A DNA stretch of 64,000 nt from assembly GCA_002099365.1 (NCBI GenBank), contig MSED01000013.1:2170001-2234000 (forward strand). The letters are read 5' to 3'. This document shows, piece after piece, positions 31,058 through 42,903 of this stretch (the stretch's first letter is position 1; the number at the start of each line of letters is the position of its first letter). The DNA comes from Phialophora verrucosa. Its lineage: Eukaryota; Ascomycota; Eurotiomycetes; Chaetothyriales; Herpotrichiellaceae. Made by a program: the position numbers and the translations under genes. Under the pieces are notes generated by a model, which searched no databases, was not told the DNA's origin, and saw nothing but the letters and a program-made list of their open reading frames with translations.

Positions 31058-31455
31058 ACGCATATGCCGAACAGAATGTGACGACAGGAGCAAGAGACAT
31101 CGAAAAGGCATTTGATCTAGCTAGAGCGAACGTTCACTACTAGTTTAGGATCGGGCTTGGTTCAGGGCCATCAGTAGATGCAGTCGTTTTCAGTGTCGTC
31201 GAAAGGAACTGCGACCGCCTGGAGCGAGCCGTCGGACAAAGAGAACTAAGATCCATACGCACGATTTCTGGTGGCTAGTCTTCTGTCGTGCGGCACAAAG
31301 GAGATTCGAGCGGCGAGATAGTACAAGAGGAGGCCTCACCATGGTGTAATCGGACACACAATACAGTCTCCTTAGCCTGACAAAGCAGCTGCGACTGCCA
31401 CAAGGTGATCAGGGAATTGCAAATAGTTTTCTCTCTGTCCCTAATTATGTCTGAT
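31058..31455. other. Convergent intergenic region with a coding-like tail
   Basis: 398 bp between the NMO stop and the GST stop. The first part continues open in another frame (from about 31027 to a TAG at 31141-31143) and is preceded by a good 3' splice-site-like sequence (branch CTAAT, then CCCACAG at 31026). It may be an alternative 3' exon of the NMO gene or a relic. The rest shows nothing. Confidence 0.35.
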
Positions 31456-32366
31456 CTACAACTTCATCAGGGCCACGGGCATGGTCTTCCTGCCGCCCAT
31501 CATATCAATCCATTCAGGATTCTGCATAGCCCATGACGCGTAGTCTCGCAATTTAGGAGGGATCAAATGATCCCCGCCTACATCAATCATTCGTGCAAGA
31601 AAGACGACCAGGTGCGCATCGAGAGCGGTGGGCTTTGCGCCAACTATCCAGTTCTCTGGCGTAGTGATCCGAGTTTCCAAGGACTTAAGTAATGTTTTGG
31701 CACGTTCCTCGTTTTCAGCCGTCACGGAAGGGACAAGGCCACCGGTTTTGTCACTCTTGATACTATTCAAGGTCAACTTCCAAAGCTTAGCCTGAACTGG
31801 GCTGATCCATGGGCCTTACATTCCAAGTTTGAATTCCAGAGCTTTCCGGTATCGGTCTGAAATGTTAGGGTTCGCGAGGCGCTGCTCGACGGCGGCCTCG
31901 AACCCTTGTGCAATCTGAGGATGCCCAGGGAAGGATAGAGAGAAATAATTCAGAGCGTGAAGGTCGATCAGGTACTGGCGAATCTCGGATTCTATTTCAG
32001 TAGGCATCAAATCTGGATATTTTGCAGCCAACCAGAAGGTGATTTTGAGACTGTCAGCAATGGGCGCTGTTGGTACGCTCTCTTGAGTCAGTACTGGGAC
32101 CTAGGACTCTAATTCTCAGTAGCTGGCTATAGCATACAGAACGGCAGTCTGACCTGGCCTTGATTATTGATGTTACACAGGAAATCTTCCTCAAGTTGCT
32201 CTCCATGAAATATGTCAATCATTCTTGTCTCCAGGTTAAGCTCGTCCTCCGGACGTTTTGGCGATCCTTTGTAAGCCAAAGTATTGGAGACCATCAGGGA
32301 ACATATCGAGTATGGGTTAGAGTACAAGATGTAACTAGATGTCGCGGTATTATTTGCGGCCGCCAT
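31456..32366 (-). CDS. Glutathione S-transferase-like protein
   Basis: Exons 32366-32154, 32100-31820 and 31762-31456 give 266 residues. The N-terminus SYILYSNPYSICSLMVSNTLAYKG is a thioredoxin-fold GST_N domain with the QVPVLTQESVPTAPIADS segment, equivalent to the VPVL-(x)-ES glutathione-binding turn. The C-terminal helical part contains ENWIVGAKPTALDAHLVVFLAR, the conserved N-capping region of GST_C. The second intron (57 bp, donor GTAAGG, acceptor AATAG) removes an in-frame TAA that would otherwise look like nonsense, and the spliced product matches the family. It is likely to conjugate glutathione to an electrophilic intermediate. It is divergent from the P450 gene, sharing 695 bp of promoter. 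The C-terminus ends in MKL, which only loosely resembles PTS1. Confidence 0.75.
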
Positions 32367-33061
32367 GATGAAACTAGGAAGAATCGTCGGCGCGAGACAG
32401 TATGATATTGGAGGGTAACGAATACCTAGCCAAGGTGTTGGGCGCAGTAAAAACAGAATCTGTCTGGTCCTTCCTTCAAAGCGAAAGATCTTGTTTCCTC
32501 TCCGTGGCTTCCCGAGCGTCTACGAGCCGCATTCTCCGGTCCACCTCCGGATTAGACCTCACACGTCTAGTGCTTAGTTGTTGATAGTAGATAAGTACCT
32601 GCGCTGATGGATCATTGGATCCAAAAAGGACCGAAAGATGGTGGTCCGGAGAGGGTTCGGAGGTCCAAAGCATTCGGACAGCGTTTTGGCAGAGGAAATC
32701 TCCCATTCGTCCCGGACATTTTCGATATACCCCCCTCACTCCACTTTGCCAGCTGATCGTTCCCTTCTTCATATCTGTCGACCGGAGAGGCGGTCCCGAA
32801 TCAAAAGCCTACGAATAAATGATTCCTGAGCCCAGTGTACAGAGGAGACAAAAGCCGAGTTTGATAGGGTAGTTTCTGAGGACCCTGGACCTTTCCATGT
32901 TCGGAACGATAGGACCGAATGTTTGATGATGGTTTCGTGGATATTCAAAATTCTATATACAGAACCGAATAAGGATTTAACACACGAGTAGGAAAGACTT
33001 CCCCTGGGTAGTCGACTATCCTTTTGTGTGACCAAGATTGCCCCGTTAACATCAAAAGAAG
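32367..33061. promoter_or_regulatory. GST/P450 divergent promoter region
   Basis: 695 bp separating divergent starts. I see no CCTCGG inside it; the nearest copy (33066-33071) overlaps codons 2-4 of the P450. No other feature is supported. Confidence 0.45.
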
Positions 33062-34967
33062 ATGACCTCGGTTTTCGACAATAGTTACCATGGATTTCAC
33101 CATCTCCACGATGCTCTTGCCACATCAACAATGGTGTTTTTGGTGTTTTTGTTGATTTTCCATCTTCTGCGGACCTACTTCAAGGGTGGCTTGAACACTC
33201 TCCCAGGGCCTCTCGTCGCACATTTCAGCAATATCTGGAGGGTGATGGACGTGTACCGCCGTGACCATCACCAGACATTGATACGTTTACACCGCAAATA
33301 CGGCGAGATCGTCAGGATTGGCCCCAATGCTGTTAGCATCTCGAATCCAGACATGATCAAAACCATCTACGGGCAAAACACCAGTTATACAAAAGTCGCT
33401 GCCCCTTGAAATCCCTTTTCTTATGGCCTATACTGAATTCATTCAGAGCGATTTCTATCCTGTCTGGTCGATGCCAAATAAAGCGGGGATCCGCGAGCCC
33501 GGAATCTTCCACACCCAAGATGAGGACGAACATCGCCAGATGAAAAGAACCGTTGCAAACATATACTCTATGACCAATGTCACCGATTTCGAGCCTTTGA
33601 TCGACTCCACAATAGGATTTCTCCTCGATAGACTTCGACGGGACTATGTCGACCCTCCCAATCAATCCAAGCCATGCCCTATAGCCAAGTGGCTGCATCT
33701 ATGTAAACAAACCCTGTTCCTACTTGACCTCAAAATCCATCTTTATTGTTCTAGAAGCTGTGCTCATTCTAACTCCTGGCTTAGACGCTTTTGATGTTGT
33801 TGGTGAGGTCACTTTTGGCCGACGAATTGGCTTTCTGGAGAACGGGGGGGATGTCGGAGGCCTGATGCAAGGGATTCAGGACCGTGCGGACCACAATGCG
33901 GTGGTATGAGATGACCCAACCGCTTTCATGGCATAAGAAACAAGAGCTGACCAAATACCACTGTCAAAGTAGGACAACTTCCCCTCCTGAATTATCTGAC
34001 ACAAGAGAACCCATTCCGGACTTTCCTCCAACCATTTTCTCAAATATTTCGACCTAACACGAAACTGATGGTTGATTTTGCGAATGAACGACTCAACGAG
34101 CGGCGAGATGGGAGTCTCACCAAAGACCAGTATTCGGAAAATGATATGTTATCGCGCTTTATTGCGGCTGGGCAGAAGTATCCCTCGGTCACCGATCGAG
34201 AAATTCTCGCACATTCGCTGTCCAATATTGCTGCAGGTTCGGACTCGACTGCCGCTACTTTACGAGCCATTATATATTTTACACTCCGAAACCCGTCAGT
34301 ACTGAAGCGTCTCCTCAACGAACTTGACAACGCAGAATTGTCATATCCGGTCAGTTGGAAGAAGGCTCAAACCCTTGCGTATTTCGACGCCGTCGTAAAG
34401 GAGTCATTCCGTCTGCATCCTGCCGTGGGCCTCAATCTCGAACGGTTTGTTCCATCTTCTGGACTAATGCTGCCATCTGGCAAGTTGATTCCACCGGGCA
34501 CGATTATCGGGATGAATGCTTGGGTCTTGCACCGCGATCCTAATGTCTTTGGAACGGATGTCGACGACTTTGTCCCAGAGCGATGGTTGCAATCTACCGA
34601 CGAGGACGCGAGTACCTTCGAAACGAGACGAGCACGAATGAACAAATCAATGTTTCAGTTTGGCTCCGGGGCTCGGACGTGCCTTGGGAAGAATGTCGCC
34701 TTGTTAGAGATATACAAGCTGATCCCGACTTTGTTCGGGTTGTTCGAAGTAAGTTTGCGTTTCTCTTGTACAATCACCTAACCGAAAGCCGTTGTTGAGT
34801 CCGGCTAAAGTCTCTTTGCACTATCGCACTCGACCAAGCAATGAAGATGTTGACTGAGTCTATATTGCCAGATGGAGCTCATCAACCCTGAGAGAGAGTG
34901 GACCACAGTCAACTCTTGGGTAGTACGACAATCTGATATGGACATAAAAATAACACCACGGAAGTAA
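33062..34967 (+). CDS. Cytochrome P450 monooxygenase (pisatin-demethylase-like)
   Basis: Exons 33062-33394, 33447-33702, 33785-33883, 33973-34748 and 34872-34967 give about 519 residues. A hydrophobic N-terminal anchor (FLVFLLIFHLL) precedes LPGP. Hallmarks are the I-helix AGSDSTA, ExxR in KESFRLHP, the PERF-equivalent FVPERWL and the heme loop FQFGSGARTCLGKN with the cysteine thiolate. The membrane is expected to be endoplasmic reticulum. The third intron is awkward: conservation suggests exon 3 should run on to 33903 (ending DHNAVV) and resume at GQLPLL, but then no AG acceptor fits the phase. An earlier donor at 33884 with acceptor GTAG at 33972 does give an open frame. It is oriented away from the GST gene. 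Substrate unknown. Confidence 0.78.
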
Positions 34968-35700
34968 TCTATGCAGATGGAAGATGATCTCGCTAGCTAG
35001 AGAGTTTGGAGGCCATATTGTGGTCAGAGGAGTGGTGGTGAATTTGCGGACATGACATGCATCCAGAAATATTTGAATAGCTTCTCTGTCATTTGCACCG
35101 CGATGCCAGCCACGAGAGTCCAATTCAAAGTGTCGAAGAAGTTTCCTGCAGCCTCTTTACTTCCAGAGGCTTGAGATAGATCTGCACAGTGACAAGCACA
35201 ACCTAGCTCTATTCATCTTCTTCATACCATATGTGTTTTTCGGGGCGCCAGGCAACATGCTCATCAAACACGTTGCCCCATGAACATGACCTTCTCTCCT
35301 CACTTTCAGCTTTGGTACGTCTCTACGCTTCTCTCTAACCATAAAATGCTTTGTTCATCCCGACAAGGCTCAAACTCTTTGGATATACAGGCCTCCACTT
35401 TCTGCATCCCCGCTAGACTTCATGGTCTGGTAGCGGAACGGAGCAGAAAGTGGGAGTTGGGTGGGGCGAGCACAAACTGAGGGAGGATAAGAACAAAATC
35501 AAAGACCGAGCCCGACTACAGCTCTCACCCTTCCCACTTTTCGCACCCCGCCCTCTGGCAACTTGACTTACTTGAACTAAACGGTCCTTTAGTCATTTTG
35601 CTCAAATGAACGACCCATATTGAAGTGAGATGCCAATACGGCCTCAGTAGCGCTGGCCCAGCCTTTGTTCGGATGCAACCATTGGAGACCGGAAGCATCG
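34968..35700. other. Intergenic between P450 and regulator
   Basis: 733 bp, both flanking genes on the plus strand. No CCTCGG motif and no gene seen. Confidence 0.45.
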
Positions 35701-38545
35701 ATGGCATCGAACGCGAACCGTACGAATGGCTCTTCTCGTCGAGCTTGTTCGCCCTGCAGGACTTGGAAGGTCCGCTGCGACGGCAAACGACCTGTATGTA
35801 CATCCTGTGCCAGGCGAAAGGTGGCATGCACCTCTTCAAGGAATAAAAACAAGAGTCGTTGTACACAAGTGTAAGATTACCGACCATCTTCTGTGAAATC
35901 TGGGCATTGTTTCATTCATTGCAAGATTGATACTCCCATACTAAACTTCTCTCATCTGCCGACAGCCACCTCGATGCTCTGAGGGCCGAAGTGTCCAGTC
36001 TTCAACAGCAGCTCGAAGCCGAGCGTGGTCGCAACAACTTTGTGTCTACCTCGTTCGATATGGGGTCGGATCACGCATCCTGGAATGAGAACTCCTCGTT
36101 TGGAGCGGATCTGGGACACTTCCAATCGCAGACTACCACTGGTGATGGCCAACCGTCGTCAGATCAACCAGACATCCCGCCAACTCCTCCGCTTCCGCCG
36201 ATGCAACCAGTCTCACGGCATGATGGCCTCGTTACCAAGAGGCCACAGGTTCAAGTTTCAACATTATGGGACCCCGGAACCGATCGCACAGATTTCTTTG
36301 CAGTTACCGATGGGGTGATAGCTCACTCAACTGCTTACCTCTCGGACAACGTTGAGTTTGAGGAATTCCACGAATCGTCCTCGTTGAGATTTGCCTACAG
36401 TTTACGAGCTTCTCATGATTTTGGAAAACAAGAGTCGCGAAAAAGCTCAGGCAATGCACTCGAAGTGTCTGGTGATCAAAAGCCCACTGCCGATGCGAAG
36501 CGTCAGTCTCGATGTTTGTTTGACGAAGAGTCTATAGTCAAAGCCTACTTGACGTCCTCGTCGTTGAATTTACTGCCGCCGGCACGAATTGCTCGCTTCT
36601 TCTTCACCAAATACATGCAGCATGTGCACCCCATCACACCATACCTGCTGGAAGAGGAGGTTTGTGGGAGATTTGAGCGCTCGTGGTCCTCGACAGAACC
36701 TCTGGACAATTTATGGATCGCTCAACTGAACATGATCTTTGCCCTGGGGTGTTTATTCTATGATGAGAGGATTGATCACAGTTCACCGCTCGAGGACACA
36801 GCTTCTGCGGGAGAGCAATTCTACCATCGCGCCTGGGGCTACATCGTGGCGAACTCATTTGGCTCCTGTACGGTTGGCTTCCTACGGCTGCTTCTCCTGG
36901 CGATTCACTACCAGCAAGGCACCAGCAGGGGCAATCAATGTTGGTTAACGGTGGGCCATGCGACTCGGATGGCCGTTAGTTTGGGTCTCTATGGACGATC
37001 GCTCCCCAAGGCTGATGAAAATCCGGTACGAAAAGAGATGTACCGGAGACTTTGGTGGGGTTGCTTTAATCTGGACCGGTATGAGTGCGCACCATTTCTG
37101 CACTTTACCGGCTCTGCGTCATTAACTTTCCTACGTTACAGGGTTTCAAGTTTGATCTATGGCCGGCCCATGGGGATCGCAATTACTCATCAGACTGCTC
37201 TTAGATTTGATCTTCCGCTGGCCATCGACGACCAATACCTTGCCAGAAATGAGACTCAGCCCGACAACGTCCCATCTATGTATGCCTTCTTCTGCCAAAG
37301 TGTCAAGCTTTACTTGGTGATGGACAGGATCTTTGAGTCTTTACAATGTTCGCAGACCGTATCCGAACCAGGCTCTGAACAATATACTACTTGTTCGGTA
37401 TTATCTACTACCATTGATCTTGATGGATATTTGCTGGATTGGCACCAATCATTGCCAAGTTTTCTGAAGTTCTCCCTCGAGGCCCTTGACGAACCGAAGG
37501 CTGACGAACCCTTTTGGCTGCAGCGACAGCGTTGCATCCTCAAACTAAGGTTTCTCGGCATGCGGATCCTGTTGCACCGGCAGTCTATCTTGTTCTTACT
37601 GCAGCCTGTTGAGACGAGGAGTTGGGAGCGAAAGCCTGTGGCGCAATGGCCTCCTGTTTATTCTGATCTTTGCGTACGACCCGTGACGAGGACCACTTCA
37701 CCGACTCAAGAGGACAGACAACAAGGACAGTTCATGTTTCAGACGGCCATCGCGCAGGTGAGCGCGAAGATATGCGCCTCGGCCTCTCAACTCCACATTG
37801 AATGCATCGGATTGCAAAGACAGTCTGGATTGACGGGAGCATCATGGTGGGATTTTCACTGTTAGACCCAAACCTTCTCACTTGCCCACACATTCTCTCG
37901 TGCTAACATGCAGATCCAGACATTTTCAATTGCCTGTGCATCTTGGCCGGCGCGATGCGCCTCCAGCGAAGTGATCGCGAGGTGGTCATTGTGGACGAAG
38001 AACGAGCAAACGCCTGTATCACAGCCGGGTTCAAAGTCATCAGGGACTTGGCGCCTCGAGGGAGTCAAACGGCTGAGCAGACTGAGGCCTTTTTGAGCAA
38101 GTTGTATCTTTCCGCACGAAACCACAATGCTGAAATATGTGACGCCAAGGCCATTGAATTCGGACGTATTGCTAATGCACTTTTGCATAAGATCCGAGCG
38201 CGACAACAACGTCCACATTCTTACGAAAACGGCCCAACTGTCTCGAGTCATGTTTCAGAAAGCACGGCAAATAAGAACAGTGCCACACAAGATCCCTCAA
38301 TGATTGTTGGCGAGCCGGAGGATGTGACAACCTCAGCTGCTAATTTTGCACCCTCCTTGTCCGAGTTTGCGTTCGATGGCGGAACGATGTGGGATACAGC
38401 AGGTCTTCCTAACTGCCCTGGATCTCTTGAATTCCAGCCGGACTGCTGGGAAAGGATTTTCGAGACCAACTTTGAGATGTTGGATGCTACCGCGCCTGGT
38501 CCGCAGTTCGAGTTGATCGACTTGGGAGGAAGTGATTCAACCTAG
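35701..38545 (+). CDS. Zn2Cys6 transcription factor with coiled coil and Fungal_trans domain
   Basis: Exons 35701-35870, 35966-37078, 37142-37860 and 37914-38545 give 877 residues. The zinc cluster lies at the N-terminus: RACSPCRTWKVRCDGKRPVC, then TSCARRKVAC. A linker leads to a short coiled coil (LDALRAEVSSLQQQLEAE). The Fungal_trans domain follows with FFFTKYMQHVHPITPYLLEE and RRLWWGCFNLDR, then VSSLIYGRPMGIA. The 63-bp third intron (37079-37141) has no stop and is a multiple of three, but removing it brings together the conserved LDR and VSSLIYGRP. The last third is serine and acid rich and could be an activation region. It is the third regulator in the cluster and precedes the FAD monooxygenase on the same strand. 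Confidence 0.85.
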
Positions 38546-39499
38546 AGCCGTTCAGCGATAAAACAAAGATTCCGGCGATTCGTCTTCCCTCCGCCTCTCC
38601 AAAGCTCTTGCGGAGACAGGCACTTAGACTTTGGCTCTCTGGCAGTAAAGACGATCTATCGTCTCAGGCAAATTCCTAATGTGATGCTAAGGATGTGATC
38701 CCATACCAACAGTTGAACTATCAAAACGCGAGTGATCCGCATGCATTGTGATTTATATGTGAGACCACTACTTAGAGACGGTCTGCCGGCTTTTCAGAAG
38801 AGGTGAATCGCCATTCCCAGGAGAGGGAACAAAAGCAGACCTGGAATTTGCCATGGGGCTTTTGTCTCTTCAACTTCAAAGATACTGCTTGACGAGTTCG
38901 AACTCGGGAGAGGCGCCGCCAACCAATAAATGACTATTTCCATACAATATGTGATGTTTAACGAGTTCGGACCGGGCCTCAGTTTCGTTCTCCTCTCATT
39001 ACCCAACTCCGAGGGTGGAAGTCAGTAAGTATACTAAGCCTTCTACAGAAATAATAGTTCGACTTGACCAACCACCCTGACGACAACAGCTCCTTGATTT
39101 CCGGGATTTGTTTGTCAAATGGAAAATGAACCAGCTTCTCGAAGAGGATCTCACGGGAAACTAGTAGTCATGCTTGTTTGAGATGATCTGTGCGCCGTTG
39201 GGCGTGGAGATAGTGGCAACTGTCTGTATTGAGCCCATCTTGAGAGGGTGGGAGAGTTGCAACGTCCGGACCGGACACTCCGAACAGCCTCGGTCCATCC
39301 GGGGTTTCCACTCCGAATGGCCAGGATCTCAAAGTGGTTGAGACGTCGGAGACCCTTGCGGATCTGATGAAGGCTCGCTCGCTCATTCTTGTAAAGGCCG
39401 GCATTTGATCTGAGTCCAATCGATCCACACGATGTAGAGCATTTAATGAACCAAGATGCCCGTTGGCAAGTTTTCAGGGGCAAGCCTTGGACTGTCACC
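38546..39499 (+). promoter_or_regulatory. FAD monooxygenase upstream region with a CCTCGG motif
   Basis: 954 bp between two plus-strand genes. CCTCGG occurs at 39288-39293, about 207 bp upstream of the monooxygenase ATG. No gene is supported here. Confidence 0.4.
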
Positions 39500-41055
39500 A
39501 TGCCCGACTCCGATGGAATGTCAGAGACCAAGTGTGAAACTCCCTTCAACGTCCTGATCATCGGGGCAGGCCTGGGTGGTCTAAGTGCCGCCATCGCCCT
39601 CTCTCTTTCTGGCCATCATGTGACAGTGTTGGAAGGGGCAGCCGCGTTCGGCGAAGTAGGGGCAGGTATCCAGATCCCACCAAATTGTGGAAGAATCTTG
39701 AAGAAATTAGGCGCATTCGAGATTGTGGCCAAAGATGCGACCTGGCCAGCCTCGATTACAATGAAGCGATGGAAAGTGAGATCCAAGACCCCTCTCCGAG
39801 CACGCAATCAGTTCCTTCTTTCTGACCGCGAAAACATAACAGGACGGGAGCCGTCTGGGGAGCACCCCACTTCGACCAGAGATGGAGGAGAAATACAACG
39901 CTCCATACCTGCTGATACACCGGTGCGACTTCCACCGGAGCTTGCTGGCTCGTTGCCACGAGGTTGGCGTCAAAGTCTTTGCAGATCTCTCGTTGTGTCT
40001 GTTGACGCAGATCTCCCGGCAGCAACGCTGGTGGATGGAAGGACGATAGAAGCCGATGTTGTGATAGGCGCCGATGGTGGGCATGTCCATGGGAACGAAC
40101 TCATCCCACTTTGATCTGCTGACACTGGAGCAGGCGTCAAGTCGAAAGTGCGAGATTCCGTGCTTGTCTCACAGCCCGCGACGGTGAAACCGGACATAGT
40201 CAGCGTTTATCGTTGTGTGGTCCCAGGGCAGGCAATGAGGGATGATCCCCTTTTGAGACCGCTCATGGAAAGTCCCAGCGCCTCGTGCTGGCTCGGTCCA
40301 GAAGGCCATGTCATGTCCTACCCCATGTCTCTCGGCAAGTATTACAACTTCAATCTGACCCATAACGGGGTGATGGAAGGCGACAAGCAGGTGCGGCCAG
40401 GTACGTTTTGACAAGTCTTTACGAAAGTTCGGGAGCTCACAAAGCGATAGTTAGCCCAGAGCAGATTCGACCTTTGTATGAAGGCTGGGACCCCGTCATC
40501 CATCGATTATTGGACAATGTAGTATTGTCTAACCAGTGGAAGCTGGTAGAGCTCGAGGAAATACCCCGGTGGGTGTCGTCCTCAGGAAAGGTGGCTTTGC
40601 TGGGGGATTCCGCACATGCGATGCTGCCCTTTTTGGCCCAGGTAGGTTCTGGTGTCGTAGCAGGTCGAATGGAAATGCTGACAATACCTTCAAAGGGAGC
40701 CGCCATGGCAATCGAGGATAGTATGGTCCTCACTCAATGTCTGTCGCGTTGCCGCCATCAAGATGAAATTGCACAAGCACTTCGACGTTACGAGAACCTC
40801 CGACGAGAGCGTGTCCGGATCATCGCAAAGGAATCGCGAGAAATCATATCTACATGGCATCGCCACGATGGGCCCGAGCAAGAAGCTAGGGACGCGAGTA
40901 TGCAGAGGACGAAACTTCCCGCCGCGACAGGTGTAACGAAAACCCTGGGTCAGAATGCGAGTCGTTTCGGCGACGAGGTCTTCCAGCCGTGGCTCTTTGG
41001 TTTCGACGCTCTTTCGGATGCAAGATCTACCCATTATGGACAACAAAACCTCTAA
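39500..41055 (+). pseudogene. FAD-dependent monooxygenase (salicylate-hydroxylase-like), -1 frameshift
   Basis: Exons 39500-39775, 39843-40076, 40134-40400, 40451-40641 and 40696-41055. The start at 39500 gives MPDSDG; an in-frame ATG also exists at 39446. Flavin motifs are VLIIGAGLGGLSAAIALSLSG (GxGxxG), the DG motif VDGRTIEADVVIGADG, and GKVALLGDSAHAMLPFLAQG (GD motif). The middle has HRCDFHRSLLARCHEVGVKV as in aromatic-ring hydroxylases. Exon 2 is 234 nt, but neighbouring phases require 235. The frame changes within GCAGATCTCTCG (39981-39992), between conserved VKVFAD and VVSVDADLPAATL. No intron of plausible size fits without removing conserved residues. The intact enzyme would be about 442 residues, normal for the family. 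It is either inactivated by a one-base deletion or mis-sequenced. Confidence 0.75.
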
Positions 41056-41953
41056 GCCGCTGACTTGATGCGTATTTGAAATGGTCCATCCCTCCTATCA
41101 AATGCCTTTCACCTCAGAATGTCTTTGCAGTCCAAGTTCAGTATAGGCAGCTGGATATTATAGGGCCGATGGATTTTGTCAATCTCGGTAGTATCAACCG
41201 TTATGACCTCTCCAACCACACGCGTCTCTGTTAGTTCTAGATTGATTCGACGCATAACAACTTCAGTATGCTGGTCCACAGCCCGGGACAGGCGTGCACA
41301 GCGTCAAAAGCAGTCCACACCTCCCTGAGGCGCTATGATCCGAATCACGGGTCTATCTGGTTCCAAAGGCAGACCAACGGACCCAACATGAAGCTAGATC
41401 CCAGGGCCTTCATGATCAAATACATTTGTCGGCAGAGCTGCGAGGTTGCAGTGTTCCAATTTGTAGCATAAATGGTCAGTTGCTAAAGGCTTTGCCAAAT
41501 GGTGAATGCACAACTGCCTCCCTTGCTAGCAACATATCATGCTCAAGGTCATAATACTTTGCATCACGGCTGATCGATGTGGGCAGCAGGGTCCGAACAA
41601 TGCCGCAATTGCCGAAGGGTCATTGGAGGTTACGTTACTGCACTTACCATTTCAACAGCACTATCGGGAGGGCGATGTCGATTCCGACCGATCCCGTCAC
41701 CGACTCCGACCGAGTAGTACGATTCGCGTGGCATCTACCATCGGGCAAGACGATGGAAGTTCCTGTGACATTAGCTCGCGAAGATGAACACTCACGAATC
41801 AAATGTGTCCTCGTGTCTGTATACGTGCATTGCAAGCACAACTGCAGCCGAACGAGATGGATATAAATCGTCGTCCAACCCCCGGGGTGGCTCCTGGATG
41901 CAGATATATCGACAATTGAAATCTCCAGCTCGCTCGCCAAACAACTTCGCACG
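41056..41953. other. Intergenic between monooxygenase and hydrolase relic
   Basis: 898 bp with no recognisable coding sequence and no CCTCGG motif found. Confidence 0.45.
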
Positions 41954-42903
41954 ATGCCGGAACTAAGAGTTAAATTCTCCAGTGACAGTGACACCTTAGT
42001 TGGTACATTATTCCGCCCTGAAGGTGCCACGGAAAAGCTCCCCACCACAGTAGTGGCCGCAGGTGGATGGTGCTACACCGGGGAGATTGTGTTGCGCACT
42101 TCGCACGCATTGTCAATGAAAAAGCTATCCAGTTCCTTGGATTCGACCACGCAGGCTTTGGAGAAAGCTCCGGTGAGCGTCGCCAGCACCTTGGCCCTTG
42201 GAAGCAGATTTCGGACTATCGAGACGCATTCACCTAGATCGAGAGCCGCGACGATGTGGACTCGGGAAAGCTCGGCGTCATCGGCATATTGTACAGTGGT
42301 GGGCATGTATTGATCCTAGCGGCAATCGAGTGCCGAGTCAAGGCGGTCGTCAGTGTGGTGCCTGTCGTCGACGGTTACGCCAATATGAAACGGGTCCACG
42401 GGGAGACCCGCTTCCTTGACTTTGAGAACTATATCCTCAAGGATCGCAGGTCGCGTAGCAGGGGCGATAACGGCAAGATCTCGTTTGCAACAACCACTCC
42501 TGGCACAGAACTCTCGGTGTGGCCTTTTGCCCGCGTCAACGAAGTGTTCTGGCAGCTGCAAAAGCACGAAGCTCCCCTCCATCGGCACTGGAGTGTACAA
42601 CAGAATCGGCGCAACTGTTGCTCGATTATTCGGTATTCCCGTTCCTCGCACGAATTTTGGACACGGAAGGTCTGCATGATTGTGGCTGAGGGGGATAACA
42701 TCAGCGCGTGGGGTCTGGAAATCGAGGCTTTCACTAAGATCGCTTCCCCATTTAAGAACATACAGATCCTTGTACCAGCCATACGAGCCTGTGCTCGGAG
42801 AGATCCGATACGAATATCGCGACTGGCTACAGTAGGGTTCGGTTCTCATCAGCATTCTGCTAACGCTGGGGCGGGCCCCCATGTACCGACTCGTGTGTGG
42901 TGA
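41954..42903 (+). pseudogene. Alpha/beta hydrolase (dienelactone-hydrolase/DUF1100-like), multiply disrupted
   Basis: The frame starts well (MPELRVKFSSDSDTLVGTLF, then VVAAGGWCYTGEIV). Near 42090-42096 the conserved continuation (HFARIVNEKAIQFLGFDHAG) moves to another frame. An in-frame TAG (42235-42237) sits between SDYRDAFT and IESRDDVDSGKLGV. After LYSGGHVLILAAI and VVSVVPVVDGYANMKRVHGE, a further segment encoding a family-like ESAQLLLDYSVFPFLARIL (about 42605-42660) is out of frame. MIVAEGDN resumes in the main frame, and the C-terminal block is again shifted. At least three lesions make this a relic. Intact relatives are single-domain hydrolases, often near toxin or catabolic clusters, with the nucleophile in G-x-x-YSGG. 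It lies between the FAD monooxygenase and the HAD phosphatase. Confidence 0.75.

Noticed and set aside
31816..31819. Apparent nonsense TAA in the GST-like gene
   Set aside because: A 57-bp GT...AG intron (31819-31763) removes it in the correct phase and the spliced sequence matches the family better than read-through does.
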